Assembly: GCF_003369915.1 (NCBI RefSeq)
Contig: NC_046677.1
Coordinates: forward strand, 25,810,913 to 25,874,912
Direction: 5' to 3'
DNA: 64,000 nucleotides
Origin: Drosophila miranda
Taxonomy: Eukaryota > Arthropoda > Insecta > Diptera > Drosophilidae
In this document: positions 31,201-46,200 of the stretch, one piece after another
Layout: each line of letters starts with the position of its first letter
How positions within the stretch are numbered: position 1 is the first letter of the stretch
Position numbers and translations under genes: made by a program
Notes under the pieces: model-generated
The model's input: the letters and a program-made list of their open reading frames with translations, nothing else
Database searches by the model: none
What the model was told of the DNA's origin: nothing

Positions 31201-34200
31201 AGCTATATAGAAGTAAGATAGATTCCTATCTAAGACCAGGAATGATCATTGAATTCTTGCCATCTATCGGACTGGATAGACTCCCACAGAATGGGGGAGC
31301 GCAAGATACTAGATCTCCCATACGTCGTAGCTAGAGATTTTCCTAGATCTAGATCTTGAGACCTACATTTTTTCTATTGATCACCTATGTAGATCTCACA
31401 GAGGTCTTATAATGAATAAATAATATATCTTACAGAGGTCTTATAATGACAAATAATAAAAATACAATAAACAAGTGTTTCTTAGAGAGGTTCCCCCTCA
31501 GTAAATGTCAATATTTTGTTGAATTTTAAGCCATAGATAGACTTGTAATCTCCTGTCATGTTTTATCTGTGATAAACTTAAGCGCTTTGAATGATATTCT
31601 CAATATTAAAGATCTTCTGCCAAGAAAATATTCACAAAAATTCCACAAATCCTATATTTGATTAAAATGTTGGATCATTTTATACAATTTTGTTTCAAAT
31701 ACATAACATAATTCAAAATATCTTACAATAAACGTTTTTGCTGAGAAAAACCCACGCGCTCTCAGCAAATGGGAAACATATGAGATCTGTAGATAGTCCA
31801 TATATATGGGTATATTATAGATGTCTATAAATAGGGAATTCTCGAAACTAATTTTAACATTTTTCGCACGTAGAAATATCATGGATACGGATGGGGCCTG
31901 GCACGGATGACGACGATGATGATATCTAGACATATGCACTAGGCAAATGTGCCGCAATTCAAAAAAATCACAAATTGTTGACAGTTTGCCCAGAGTTTTT
32001 GGGCTTTTAATTGCTTTTCATATTTTTCGGTCGCTTGAGTGTATAAATATTTAAGGCTAATAGTTTTCAATCGTCTACAAAGCTTAATTTCTGGGCAAAT
32101 AAATTCTGTTGGCCACTCTTGAAAGGCATTCATTTCTATTTAATTGACTCTTGAGACTGATTCATTGGGCCACATATGTATGCCTGTATTTTGCAACTAT
32201 TATTGTAGTAGAACTAGATGAATGTCTGTTTAGAGAACCCCGACCGATGCCTTGGAAGTCAATATTTGAAGAGCCCCAAAGCGAGATCCATTTGCCATGA
32301 AACCAAGAAAGTTTATGGTTAGGTGTGAAATAAATAGGAATAACATCAAATCTATCTCGGGACAAAGGAAATTGTGTCGAAAGTGCTCAGAAAATCGCAA
32401 TCTTTTGAGAGCGGAAATCTTTGTTTATGCGAAAAAATGTTTGCACAAAGTCAATGTATTTGAGTGCTGGAGATGGATATAAATATACGTACATAGACGG
32501 TCTATAATTAGTTCGATGTATACACATGATACTAGATCGGGAGTATATGTGTATATTATATGCTTTAAGTACATATATTCAAGGTTTATTCAAAGATTTT
32601 CCACAAAAAAAAGGCTGGTTCCATTGGTAGATTATCCACATTCGTAAATGGATCATTAAAATATATTAAGTTCATTCTCATTCACATATGACTCATAATT
32701 TTAGTACAGTAAAATAGGTTTTCCCCAAAGAAATCTAATTTTATCCATCAATTTATTTTTTTGATCATTTTCGATCTGTATTTATTTCATAATCCTATAA
32801 TGATATAGCAAATTGGATACATTTTTTAAGCTGCTTTAAGCAAAGAAATTCGAAATTTTATCGATACAATTGTAGTATTTTATCGTCGAAAAATACCACA
32901 ATCCCTCTAGACGAATGAGTTCCTTTCGCGTGTGTTCCATTCCAATGTCCCGCATGGGATAATTTTACAAAGAATTTGTTTAGTGGTAGCACGGCTATCA
33001 GAAGGTTGGCCATTTAAAAATCTGATTAAAACCGAATGGGATATTATGTATCTCAAACGTTGTCTTTTCTTGCAGCTCCTCCTAAAGCTTTAAAATCATT
33101 TATTTTTTATTTGATTTCCAATTATAATTTGTGTTCTTATCTAAGTTACCAGAAAATTACTTACGAGCTGCCCCTTTTAGCCTTTTCAAGTGTCGGACAC
33201 TTAACAGCAGCATTTTACAACCCGCTCAGTGGCTCGCACACACACAGACGAAGCAGCAGCAGATCGTAAATAAAATCATGCCATAAAACCCCATCGAACA
33301 TGTGAATCCTCTCACAAAGGCGCCACTTGGCGGTGGGGCTGTTGTTTTCGTTGTACTGGCGGCTGTTTTGCGGGCAGCTGTTGGGGTCCCACTATTGTTT
33401 ACTTTTGTGGTAATTAATGTGCTTTATTTTACATGATATTTCAAGTGGCGGCGGTTGAGTGTGTGGTTCTATCATTTGCATCCAAATTAAATCATCGTTA
33501 AAGAAATTAAAGCTTGCTTTGGGGTCAGATTGTGATAAAGTATCTACTACGCCATTAAAGGGTCAATATATATACATATCTATATTCTTAATTCGAAACA
33601 ATTGTCGGACAATAAGATTAGCTCTGTGGCACAATTGCACATTTTTAACTGAAATTATCGTAGCTCTTATGGTAGATATGTATGTATACACTCCTCCCTC
33701 TCTCTATAATAGACCTATGTACATTTTGTCTTGCTTTTCTCTTCTTCATGGAATGGGTGCCATTTTCCAATCCTAAAATCCTTCCTTTTGGTATCTTTTG
33801 CACTTCAGCCTGACGTCAATGTCCCCTCCCATCTTTATGTTCATAAAACTTTTTGTTCTACATATACTAAGTGTTTGATGATTATATTCCTTCGAATGCT
33901 CGATATCTCCGATTTTACCCCATCCAGAATAGATCTTTATACCTTTTAGTTGGTCGAAAATATATCAGTAGAAGAGTTTACTTCTATTCTTACTCCTACT
34001 TCCACCGTTTTTAATTTTACCGTCAGTGGTGGCTGCTTTTGGAGCGACTGTAATACCAATTTTCGTTTGATTACTTTCAAAACCATGAAAATTAGTCGAC
34101 CTCTATGCGTTTTATGCATAATTATTATTTGTCTAGGCGCATAGCAGATTAAATTGCGTTGCAATTGGTAATTGCAAATTGCTTGAGACCGTTTGAAGTG

Positions 34201-37200
34201 CAACCACTAATGACAACTCCACGTTTGAAGGTCAACTTCTTAGCTGGCAACAAACATCATTGGGGCACGAGATGTATATCAAATGCAATGCAATCACCAA
34301 ACCGTGACGTCATGAGTCTGGTCTGTGGTTTTAAAAATAGCAACGAAAACTGGTTTTGTCGGGAATACTACCCTGCCAGAGGGTATTACACTTGTGGGTT
34401 GGGGTGCCAAAGAGAGCGATATATTTTAAAATAATAAATTTATTGTGATATATTTCATTTTCTATTAAAATTGATGGCGGAGTTCGGCATCATATCGACT
34501 CGGTCCCAATGCCAGTCTCGGTTGGGCACACGCATGTATTTGGTTTTTGCAATCTTCGGCATTCCCTTTTGCAGCCATTCATTGGCACTGAAAGGGTATC
34601 TTTCACTTCGGCTACTCTCTCGTATGCTTTATGCTGTTGTAAATAATAAACAAAAGCCAGGCCCCAGCGGTATTATGTAAGCTACAAACAAACAAAAAAC
34701 AAAAAAAACGCGACCACTGTTATTTTTTTTTTGGTTTTCCAGCTTTTATTTTTATGAATGACTTTCATTAATTGTTTGCTGCTGTAAGTTGAGCTTTGCC
34801 ATGCGCTGCCTGACCTACATTTCGATAAGCGGAGGAGACGACGTATTTGAGAACATGCATATTGCATTGGCAGCATTTGTAAGCGTTTAACGAGCACTCG
34901 GGGTGTAATAATAGGTAGTAACATTCATACATAGGTGGGAAAACAACCCCTTTAACAGGCAGGTAATTGCTATTTTCTCACGCTTCATGATGTCATGCCG
35001 AAACGGTGTAAGGGAATTACAACAACAGACCAAAAGGCAAAGGCTGTAAGAACTTGAAAATGCCAGCCATTCAAGCAGAAGAGCAAGAGCACAAGTCAAT
35101 TACTGAGAGAGAGCGAGCGTATAACAGATGAGAGCCAAAGCGCCAGAGAGCAGAGAGCTGGAGTACAATGCTAAGCTTTGGCTTGGCTTATCATTGCACT
35201 GCCACCCTATAAAAAGAGCTTTTTTTGATTCGCGTTAACTTTTGACGGTCGCGCAAAGATGAGCGAAAAATATACACAACTGTTTTGCTTAGAGGGGGGA
35301 TTATTGAAAGAAAATGTATGAAACTCCAGACAAAAGCCATTGAATTTTAGAATTAATTTTATTGCCAATCTAAACGTCTTAAACGTCGCTTCTGAATCTA
35401 TAAAACAATGAAATTAGTTGATGAAATTATAGATCAAGAGTGCAGTCTCTACACTTAAAATCCCTCTATAGTTCAACGTATAACAATCAAAGTATCTCCC
35501 CTTCTCAAAAGCCGGCTACTGCGCCCCTGACCCCAAAACAATAACACGGTCGTCTGTGTTAATTTTTTGAAGAGGGAGAGAGAGCTTGAGTGTACGTGAG
35601 GCGGCTGTACTGTGGAGCAAAGCAACATCCATCAAAGTGCGTAAATAAGACAGAACCGAGCGTGCTCTCTCTCTCTCTCTCTCTCACTGGGCTCTTTCAA
35701 AGCCGGCCCCTCTCAATGTCTCTCGCGCTTTAAAAAGTACAAGAAAAATACCCATACAATGGCACAGACAGAGAGAGGCAGCGAGAGAGAGAGAGAGAGA
35801 GACTGGTTGAAACATGAGCTTTACTACGATTACTATATGCCTGCCGCTCGGCTGCTGGACAAGGCGTAGCATGTTGAACGACGACTGCTAACGGATACGA
35901 CGATTCAGATTCAGTCAGTATCGAACCGGCTTTCTACCCCAACGTTGGGGACTTGGCAGCGAAAAAGTGTGGGGCCTACAATATGAAAGAGTGTATATTT
36001 TTTCGCGGAGTAAATCAAAAGAGTGAAGTGGAATCGTGAATTTGCTGAAACAAGAAAAAACCTAATTGGAATCTTCTGTGAGAATTTGTTCTCACCAAAA
36101 CGACTCAAAGGCAGCGTCCGTTTCAGTGCGAATTGTGTGAAGTTTTATGGCCTAAAACGCAAAAGGCTGACGTGATTAAAAAAAAAAAAAAGAAGTGGCG
36201 TATTTTTTGGCTTTTAAACAAATTAAAGTTGATTTACGTGCGCTAGGAGGAGGAGGAGTAGGAAAACTGAAGGCCAACCGCCGGGGGTTGGTTCGAAGGG
36301 AAAAATCTTCCTGTGAAAATCCATGCCCGGAATGAGTGTGCGTGTTGCGTGAGAAAAATCAATTTTGGTTCATTTTGAACGCAAAGGAGAAAGAACGAAA
36401 CAAGGGGCAGCAAAGAGACCGAAAGAAAAAAGGGCTTGTCCAAATGAGAATTTGCTATAACGAAAGGAATTCAACGAAATCGATGCTATCATGGCTGATA
36501 GCACAGATCCAGGCAAGGATCCAACCATAGATGCCGGCGGAGGAGAAGGAGGTGCTGCTGACGCGCCTCCAATCCCAGCTGTTCGGCGGCGTCGTGCGCA
36601 TGAGCACAAATCCTCCTCGAGGGAGAACGTGGAGCAGCAGGAACAGCTGGAGACATCCACAGTGACGCGAACGTACATGAAGACCATTACCACATCCTTG
36701 ACCACATCGAGCAGCAATCTAGAAGAGGAATATGCCTCCAGCAGCAGCAGCAACCAACGTTTGCGCCAGAAGGTGGCCCAATACGAAAAGGTCTGGTCGG
36801 AGGGCCTGGCCAACACCGGGAAACGTACCGCCGAGGAGAGCTCCGATGAACTAAGGCAGGACTCGAACCAGGATGATGACCAGGAGAATCCCTTCGACAT
36901 TGATGTCCACGAAATCGAGCGACGGTTGCGTTTGGAGCGACAGCGCGGTCTGGCCGAGGCGGAGGCAGCCAAGCTGGCCTTCCAGCAGGTCCAGCTGCGG
37001 CACACCACGCCCCCACCGCCGTCGTCGCTGCCGCGTCTGGTGGAGGTGACTAGCGAGCAGACAGCCAGTCCGTTTAACGTGACCTTGAGGACCACCAGTC
37101 GGATGAGTCCTGGTGCCGATCAGGGGAACGTAGAGGAGCAGCTGTCGCCCTTCAATGTCACCCTCCGCACCACCAACACGCGACGGCACGCCAAGAGGGC

Positions 37201-40200
37201 GGAACTAGAGCGCTTCCTCGACGGCGAGCGAATGGTGAGAGAGGTGCCCGCTGCAGACGGGGTAAGGACCATCATTACCTCCTCCATGACCAGCGATGGG
37301 GGCTACGCCGAGGAGAAAATCTATCGCCACGGCGAGGGATATGTCTCGCCGCGTGACTCACCCTCGTGGTCGCGCTCGCATTCCAGTTACTCCGGCAGTG
37401 AGCGGTCCAGTGTGACGCCACCGCGTAGCGTGGACTTGACCGCCGGCGGCAGGAGGATACTCATTAAGCTGGAGAACAAAACCGAACTGGGAACCGAACT
37501 AAACGACGAGACAGATTCAAGTGCAGCGAATCGGCAGCAACACTTTGGTGGCAGACAGGACGCGGCCATGGCAACGGGCAACATTGACATTACCGTTGGT
37601 AGCAGCAACCCCCGCAGGCGTTTGTACCAACAAACAACTGTCCAGGTGGGTGGCAACGTGGCAGCAGCGCCACAACAACAGCAACGTCCCCGGGAACTGG
37701 CCCTCGAAACAGGAGGAACGAAGAAGAAGACAATGCCGCTAACATCCACGCCGATTGGCACGAAGGAGCAACCGCAGGAGCGAAAGGCACAGGGCACAAC
37801 GCCGCCAATCAGTCCAGCTGGAACGTGCCAATTGCGTGGTTCTTCAGCGGAAGAGCAACGGAAAATTGTGAGCCACAAAACGATAACCACCACCAGCAGC
37901 AGCAGCAGCACTACGAAATCGAAATCCTCGACCTCCTCCTCATCCACGTCCACGTCGCGCAAATTAATCGAAGATTCACCGTCTCCTTCGCAGTTGCAGG
38001 CCGTTGGCGATATCTCGTTTACCGCCTCGCAAATACGTCTAAGTCGCGATAACGTATCGAACGCCGGCGATATTATCGATAACGATTCCGATACCGAGGG
38101 CAGACCGGCCAGCAGCATTGTGATTGTGTCCACACCCTCGCGATCTGTGACCCCGTCAACGCCCAGCACCACTCCGCACACCCCACACGCCCCACACACG
38201 ACAGCAGCCCACGCTCTCAGCGGCATTGGCACTTTCAGCAAGAGTCTGCGACAGGATTATCAGACTCAAGTACAGCAAAGTGGCAGCCGTGGCAGCAGCA
38301 GCAACGAAAACGAGTACCAGGAATTCCAGTCCACAATGGCGTCGATCAATTACGCCCGCAGCAATTCCCAGTACGACAGTCATATCAAGGAGAAACGAGG
38401 TAAACCTTTGATCCAAATAGCCATTAATGGAAGTGGAGTGGGAAGAATTCAATCAAAAATCATTCCACTTTTCCGTACTACTGCTCTGGCTCTCTCTCCC
38501 TCTCTCTGTAATGGGGGTAAAGAGAATCAGAATAGAAACGTTTCGACTTTTGAAAGGATGAATTTATAGAGAAAACAATGCGTTTTTCAGCTTCTAAAAC
38601 AGTAAAACCTCTTCAAGAGGATTTTCTCATATTTTTCTATAATTTTCTGGCAAAAATCAGTTATTTTTGTATCATAGAAAACCGCTCATATAAAACCGCT
38701 TTCCAGAGTGCTCAATATCGTTATATAATCGATCTATATTTGTCAAACTACTCAACAAAGCTGTCTATATCTCTGTGTATGCCATTTTCTAAGTTTTTGT
38801 GATTGTACTCCTTTAATTGTAAAATTTGTTTAATATAAATTCAATCTAATTCTCTTTGCCTTCATCTTTAACGCTGACATATTAACCACCCCAGATTCGT
38901 GCATTATAATTAGGGATCATACAAAAAACTGAATTCTGTTTTTTATAAGACAATCCCTTTTGGGAATCATATTAGAACCACAATCAGAGCTAGAGTCTTA
39001 ACCATATTGGCAGATACCGCTTCTTTTTGAGGTCTTTTCCGACCGAAAATTCAGCTAAATTTTAATGAGTTTTAATGGCCATATTTGAAAATCAATTTGG
39101 AAACCATTCTTTGTTTTCTCCATTCCAAATACTGCTTGGCCTCATTTCCATTGATTTTTACCGAAACTTCTTAAGTCTTAAGTGCCAAACCACTTTCTTT
39201 TAGCCAAAATCTTCCATAATCCCTTAAGCTCATTCAGTTAGATCTGATGGAAATAAGATAGAGTGGTAAGGGGTTCCAGAGGTACCAAAAAGGCAATTTT
39301 CATGATATTTTCACAAGGAATTGATGAGGAATACCTTTGTAATTTTAAACAAATTTCATAAGCAGCACAACATTGACGTATGACAGTAGTATACCTTTCC
39401 CATTAAAAACTTATTACTACATATCTACCTTTTCCTGTAATATTACAAGTTTCCAAATTACGAGGATGGACCTATGTTCATATAAGATCCCAACCGATTT
39501 AGTAATTTTACACAAATTAAAAATATTTTCTGTTCCTTTTATTAAATGTCGATCCTTTTTAAATCGCTCTTGTCATTCGTAGAGAATGCGTCCTTTCGCT
39601 TATGGATAATTTGTACAACGAATCAATGTCTACCGTACGAGGCGAATGATTCTCGAATGAATCTCGATTCGTGCGAAATTTCTACACCGAATCAATATCA
39701 TTCGCATCATGTGCCGCCGAATGTTTTGCTAATGGAACAGGTGTATTAGATAGTGATAGTAATTTAGCGATAACAGGATATTGCAATATTTTGCACGACT
39801 TTCCCCTTGGGAACCGATATATGGGCAATCGAGACGCCACTCGCCAAGACCAATAGAATGCCAAGGTCAGATCGGCGGTACTTTGTGGTTACCCACAGAG
39901 CGGGAGAGATGTAGACTTAATTAATTATTACAGACAAAACAATCGATAAAATAAGCTGCCAAAATGACATCATCCCATCCATCCCCTCACTCACAGGCCG
40001 GCCGCTGCCCGCCGACACATTTGTCGTCGACGCAATTCGAACTTCCAACTTGTTTAGACGCTCGTCTGCTGTGTGTTAGCTGTTTTGCTTATTTTGTTAT
40101 AAGTCAGTCGGTCGGCTGGTCGGTTGGTCGGTCGATTGGTTGCGCCGTGCCCTGAACGAGTTGTACGGAGTATACGAGTCTTATTTATATACTCCACGCT

Positions 40201-43200
40201 CGCACACACACAGTGCGTTTGTTATGTATTCGACTGTTGGCAAGCAGCAGCGTTTGCGCTGGCGCTGGCACTGTGCTACCTCTTTCTTGGCAGCCAAAAA
40301 AGCACTCGAAGCAGTCGGCCCACCAAACTACCCCCCAAAAGATCTACAGAGGGGGGACGGGTCTATTATGTGACCTCCTCTACTCGGCTGTTATTATGTT
40401 AAGCACAACAACCAATTAAGTGTCGGGCAGAGGCGGGCAGGCGGGCAGGCTGTCTCTGTCTGTCTGTCCCCCTTTCTCTCCTCTTTCTTTTTGCTCTCTT
40501 TCTATATACATATATCCGTTTTGTTGGGCCGATCCTTTCAATGACTAGCGCAATTTTTGGCTGCACTTGACGATGATACCAGTACATGTCTAAATATCTC
40601 TATATTTGTATCTGTATCTATAGATACGCCCTGACATTCACTTGTCTGTATGCATTATCTATCAGATATATATACATATATGTATGATTATCATAGTACA
40701 ATTCCATCTTTTATGGATATTGCATGTTTGCACTCTTTTTTTGGGGCTTTCAAAAAGTTTTGTAGATAAGAACGGACAGGTGATATGTACATACTATATA
40801 CTATATGTACAAGAATTCAAGTTCAAGATGGTATTTGGGGTTTTAATGGAAAAGTATAAGGGTGTTCAAGAAACTGTGTAAAGATTAAAAATTAATTATT
40901 TTTATTGAAGAAATATTAGTAAAATGTGGGATCACAGAACATACATTTGTGCGTTATACTAAAATTAAAGGCCAACAATTGGATATTTAAAGAATACCTA
41001 GGAGACCTTGGGAAAAATTAGAAGTACTCAGATTAAAGCAGGAGTATTCAAATATTTACTAAATTACTTCAGCTGTTATTCGATTAAAAACTACATTTTC
41101 CCTTATTCAGAACCAAACACTTATATTTTTTTAAGATATTTCATAGTCATGACTCTTATAGATTTTAAATATCTCTCCATTTCGTTTATCGTTAGAGATT
41201 TTTCACTTTTAAAAGAATAATATATATAAAAGTATACGATTTTTTTACTTATTTAAGTATTTTATTTCTTATAAAAAGCTGGTAAAGATCTTAAAGAGTC
41301 GCAAATGCATCTTAGGAATCTATAGGAATCCGGTATAAAATAAAATATAAATATTATATGTACATGTCGGAGATCATAAGATTGTTCTGAGAGTATATTG
41401 TTTTTGTTCCTGTGGATGAACTGACTTGTTTCCACTATTCGACTGTCCGTTATTCTTGTCGTTTTCCTATTCTACTTTTCGGAACACGGTTTGGTGGGAG
41501 AAAGTGTGTAGAGAGGCTCACTCAGATTAAAGTAGCGAGATGATGAGAGCCGTAGTCCTTAGAGTTGTTAAGTGCAAGTGATAGAGAAATGTCTGTTCCT
41601 GATTTGCGTCGTAGAGATTATTTGGCATAAAAAGAAGCCTTTGCAAAGATTGGAAGTCAGTATTGAATCAAGGAACTCGTTGTTTGCGCGGATCGATGTG
41701 AGAAACTTGACATGGGAGATCCCACAGTTAGAGTTCTATTAAATTATAGTGTAGCCTTTATAGCTTTGAGACATTGTAGATATAATATACCCCAAGGATA
41801 CAGTATTCTATACCACAAGTTGATAATATCATAAATCGTTAGACATTTTGATATGACAATTAGTAAGCATAAATATTCTAAACGTTTGCGTGATTTTTAG
41901 TATTTTCTTGTTCGATTTCCTTTGCTGAAAGATTCCTCCTCTACCGTGGAAAGGAAGTGCCTGTCAAACATTCTGATGTGGCGTGTTGCCCGAAAGGAAC
42001 TTGTCGACTCGTCGACTTGGATATATGTATATTTGAGAAAGCAACGAAAATTTGTGCCCCAAATGTGGGTTCGCCCAGTGATTGAGTATCGCGAAACGCT
42101 CTTGACACACACACACAGCACAAGGCACACGGCACTTTATAAATTTCTAATAAAATGCATAAATGTACGTCAGCCTTCACTAATTGATGGCCGGGCAGCG
42201 GGGCCCCACATGTATCTCACATAGTATATGGAACTATTGATTGGGTTAGCTTTTGACTTTATTTCTGTCCCACTTTCCAAACAATTATATACTTAATGCC
42301 ATTTTAATGGGTGTGCAAAAAACACACCACAAATAAAACCGCTCAACTCTTTCGAATATGGTATCGATTGCTTGCGGTATACACTCGCGTATCACATATT
42401 GAAGGTTCATCAAAAGCCACAAAACCAAACAAATTTGACTATAAATATGATTTATTTGGCGCCTCGAGAGGAAGACGCGAGAGAGACATTCAATGCTCAG
42501 CTCAATGAAAATTAACAATATATTTTAAAACAAAAGGGAAACGGGAACTAGAAAGGGTAGGGGGGCTACAAGCAGAGACCGAGCTTGAAATGCTCTCTCA
42601 GACAATATTCGCTTTGCTTGAGAGATCTATTGATCTATTTTCTTTAGAATTAAACTAAATTTTCTTAGAAATACGAATTTTGAGACTGGTTTTTCCTACG
42701 ATTGATAAGTATGTGTTTGATAATAAAAAAGCATAATGATATGCTGGGTTGTTGCCAATGAAAGATCATTCTTTATGATTCTTATATTCTATATAAGATT
42801 CTGTTTGATACCTCTGTAATCTGCGTAACTTTCCACCGAGTATTCCGATCATAGCTATGTGATATAGTAGTTCCATCAAAGCTCCATCTGTTTGATGGGT
42901 AGTACCTTCCTTGTTACAGCCAAATGCAAATACCCCTCTGCTCTAGGGTATACTCGTATTTGAAAACCATCTAACGTTATCCGATGTGATCTATGTGTCT
43001 GTCCGTCAGAGTGTAATCTACACACACAATAAAAACGGACCGAAACGGAACAATCCCAGAACAATCGGCACCCCAGCAGCCGTACAACTGAGATCATCGT
43101 TGAATTATTTATTGAAGCAGCTCCATTGCTGTCGCTGTCGCTGTCCCTGTCATTGCTGCTGCTGTCTGTCTGTCAGTCTCAATATTATTTATTGTTCAAT

Positions 43201-46200
43201 GTAGTTTAGCGGCATCTAATTGATGCCTAAAATATAGTCGCCCCCTTTAGGTGCCGTTGAAATCGAGAGATTTTTAAATTAAGAACCAAAACAAGTTTAC
43301 GGCAAACCAAAGTTCAAGTGTACACCAAACAAACGCTCTCTTGGATGCAGAAGAAGGCTCTTAACCCATTTAAATGGTGGTCTGCTGTGGCTGTGGCTCT
43401 GATTCTGGCAGATCATCTTCCGTACTTGTATATTGCGGTAGAGCGCAGAGCCATTCTGTGTATTTCTTGATAGAGCGCAGAGCCATTCTGTGTTTTTTTT
43501 TAGAAGAGCGAGCTCTGGCAGAAAATTATGCCCTGAATCATTCGGTGGAGGATCCTCCTACACATCTTCCCGTAGCGGATTCAGACAGTACTTTTTTGTC
43601 TGATTATCTTTCAGTAAAGCGGGACAGTATGGCACGTTTTTTCCGATCAGATCCTGATAGATAACTCTCCCGATTTTTTAGTATAGAATTAGAATTCTGG
43701 CAGATCCTTTTCCATATCTTCTTGTTCCTCTGTATCTTCCAGTAGAGCGTATTCTAGCAGACAACTCTCTAAATTTTGTAGTAGAACGGACTCTGGCAGA
43801 TCCTTTTCCATATCTTCTGTATCTTCTTCCCCTGTATCTTTCAGTAGAGTCGATTCTGGCAGCTCATTCCCTCAATCTAACAGATCTTCCCCCTGTAGAT
43901 CTTCTTGTGACGAATTCGCCCAGATGTTGGTGGCATGTGGCATAGAAATTTGCATACATATTTCGGCTTCCCGCCTACTTCCATCAGTTTTTATTTTACA
44001 GCTACGATTGTGGGCAGAAGAATCTGTTTGAAGTTTTTGTGGTAGCGCTTCTTTGATAGATTTTTTTCCCCACTTTCGTGCTTTAAAAATAAAATTGGTT
44101 TATTTTTTGAGTATTAGTTTTTTATTTGCTTTTTTTTTTTTGGTTTGGGTGCTCCATCATTTATTTTCATTCCTTATCTGTTTCGTATTAGTGAATGGTA
44201 TTAATGACAAAAATAAACAAATAAACTAAACAAATAAACGCCTCTAGATTTTGGTTATTATAGTATACAATCGTCTCTGGCATGACGCAATCCCTAGTCT
44301 ATCCATGAATACAATATATGTATGGATGTATGTGTAAAGTACTCTGTACATATCATACATATTTGCTTCTAATATTTTCAAGTAGCTGCGAAAAAAAAAA
44401 ACAATTTATGACATGTTCAACGGAAGATGGCAGAGGCACAGATACAGCCACAGACACAGACAAAGACACAACCTGTTGAAGGCACTCAAGCGTTAAGTTA
44501 AGTAATACCACAGACGCTTTCAACAACATATTGCCCGCCCCCCCTCAGCCACCAAACAGACAATTTATGCACATTTCTGTCTTATTATTTTATATATGAC
44601 CCGTCGACGGTCGCCTGCGGGTGACAAACACAACAAGTGCACCGCTCGACACACCTCAATGGGTTTCCGTGGGTTTTATGGACTGCAATTTTAATATAAA
44701 TTGAAATTTAAACGAAATTTAAGCAGGTGATATAATAATTAGATAGACCTGCGCTGGGCTGGATTTCTATATTTAGGACTACAAAAAATACAAATAAATA
44801 CAATAGAGGAACTGGAGTTGAGCAGCAATGTGTCATCTACACGACATGTATTCTGTTATGGGACTTTTGCGACCGATATTTGGTCCTAGCCTTGTCATGC
44901 ACAGGAAATGTATGTAAATAAATGTAAATTCTCGTGAATTCCTTGGTTATTCATCAATAAATCTCGGATGAAAGCAAGGATATTATGAGGGAAAGATCAT
45001 GCAAAAGTCGAATCTGTTAATATTAGCTCTTAGTTCCTTTCCGTACCCCCCTATAGAAAGTCAAAAACTAGCTTTCGCTCTTTTTTCAGAACCTTATCTC
45101 TGCCTGAACGACTGAACTTCGGAATATAATCTTGAAAAAAAGTCTAGGTCAGCTTCAGTTTAGATAAAGTTACTTACTTTTTATATATTTTTGGTCGTTT
45201 TTTTTTAAAGGTATTTAAGATAGGGAATCGGAATTCCGATTTGATAAACTTTTAGGTGGAATCAATTTATCATTGATTTTGTGTGGAATTCTAGCTTTTC
45301 ATTGAAATTGAAAGCTTCAAAGTATTTGTGATTATTTAACAAATATTTAACCACAAAACAAATATCGCAAATTACTTGTAATTATCGTACATTTGTTTTG
45401 AACTATAGCTATTTGTAGAATACACTCTACGATTGTACTTAGGTAGGCTTTTTGCTCATACAAAATTAATCAAACAATAAAAATAGTTTACATCCTACAT
45501 GATCCAACATCCTATGTATCAATTCTATATGAATTATTGTATGTTGGAATCTCGGGTGTCACACTTATCAACTTTTCACCAAAACTAGTGTGTTTTCTTT
45601 CTTTTTGGCTCTTTTTTTTCATATGGCTCGTGATTGGAATACCGCTGACACAAAATTCTAAAATTTGTAGTTGTGAATAATAAATATATTATAATATAAT
45701 ATTTCTGTATCGATCATCCAATCCATAAAATATTTATAAACTGAATAATTTTGGATACTTTCAGAATTCAAACTAGAAATTGAAGTCTTCCGTTTATAAA
45801 ATATGTAAAATCCCAATAGTTATGTATCTTTAGGCAATATGACCTTGAAAAATCTTTAGATTTTAGTGATGAAATTCAGGGAGAATTTCATGAGGTGATA
45901 TCTTTTATGGCAGTGAAATGTGAGATAACCCTAGAGAGCACCGAGTTTCAGCTTTTCATTTGTTTAATCTTTCAAAACCTACTAGAACCTATTAAAAGTT
46001 GCATAACGCTTCTCTGCTGCTGATATCATTATTTGACAAAGAATGTTCTTTGTTAACAATTTGTTAATCTTAATTGCTAATTGTTGATTCTATTAATACT
46101 CCGCCAAGAGCTTAAATACCATAATCCAGTGCGTGCTTGGTAGAGTGAAATGTAAATAAAAGAAATCTTATTGATTGGGATTACCTTTGTAACATTGATA

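Larger units (their letters stand above)
28287..36490. other. Msp300: Msp300 intron between the two alternative first exons, with the exon B promoter region
   Basis: The 8.2 kb are mostly AT-rich. They hold a dispersed repeat copy (30841-30910), an 18-base direct repeat (ACAGAGGTCTTATAATGA at 31398 and 31432) and a small ATAC/GTAT palindrome (34364-34388). The final 1.3 kb (35200-36490) carries a TATA box, CT and GA runs and what must be the 5' leader of the 36491 start. Open frames here are short and AT-biased; I see no separate gene. Confidence 0.55.

Noticed and set aside
37387..38241. 284-codon minus-strand frame opposite Msp300 exon B
   Set aside because: A shadow frame of a Ser/Thr-rich exon with GC-ending codons; it has no promoter, splice sites or domain.
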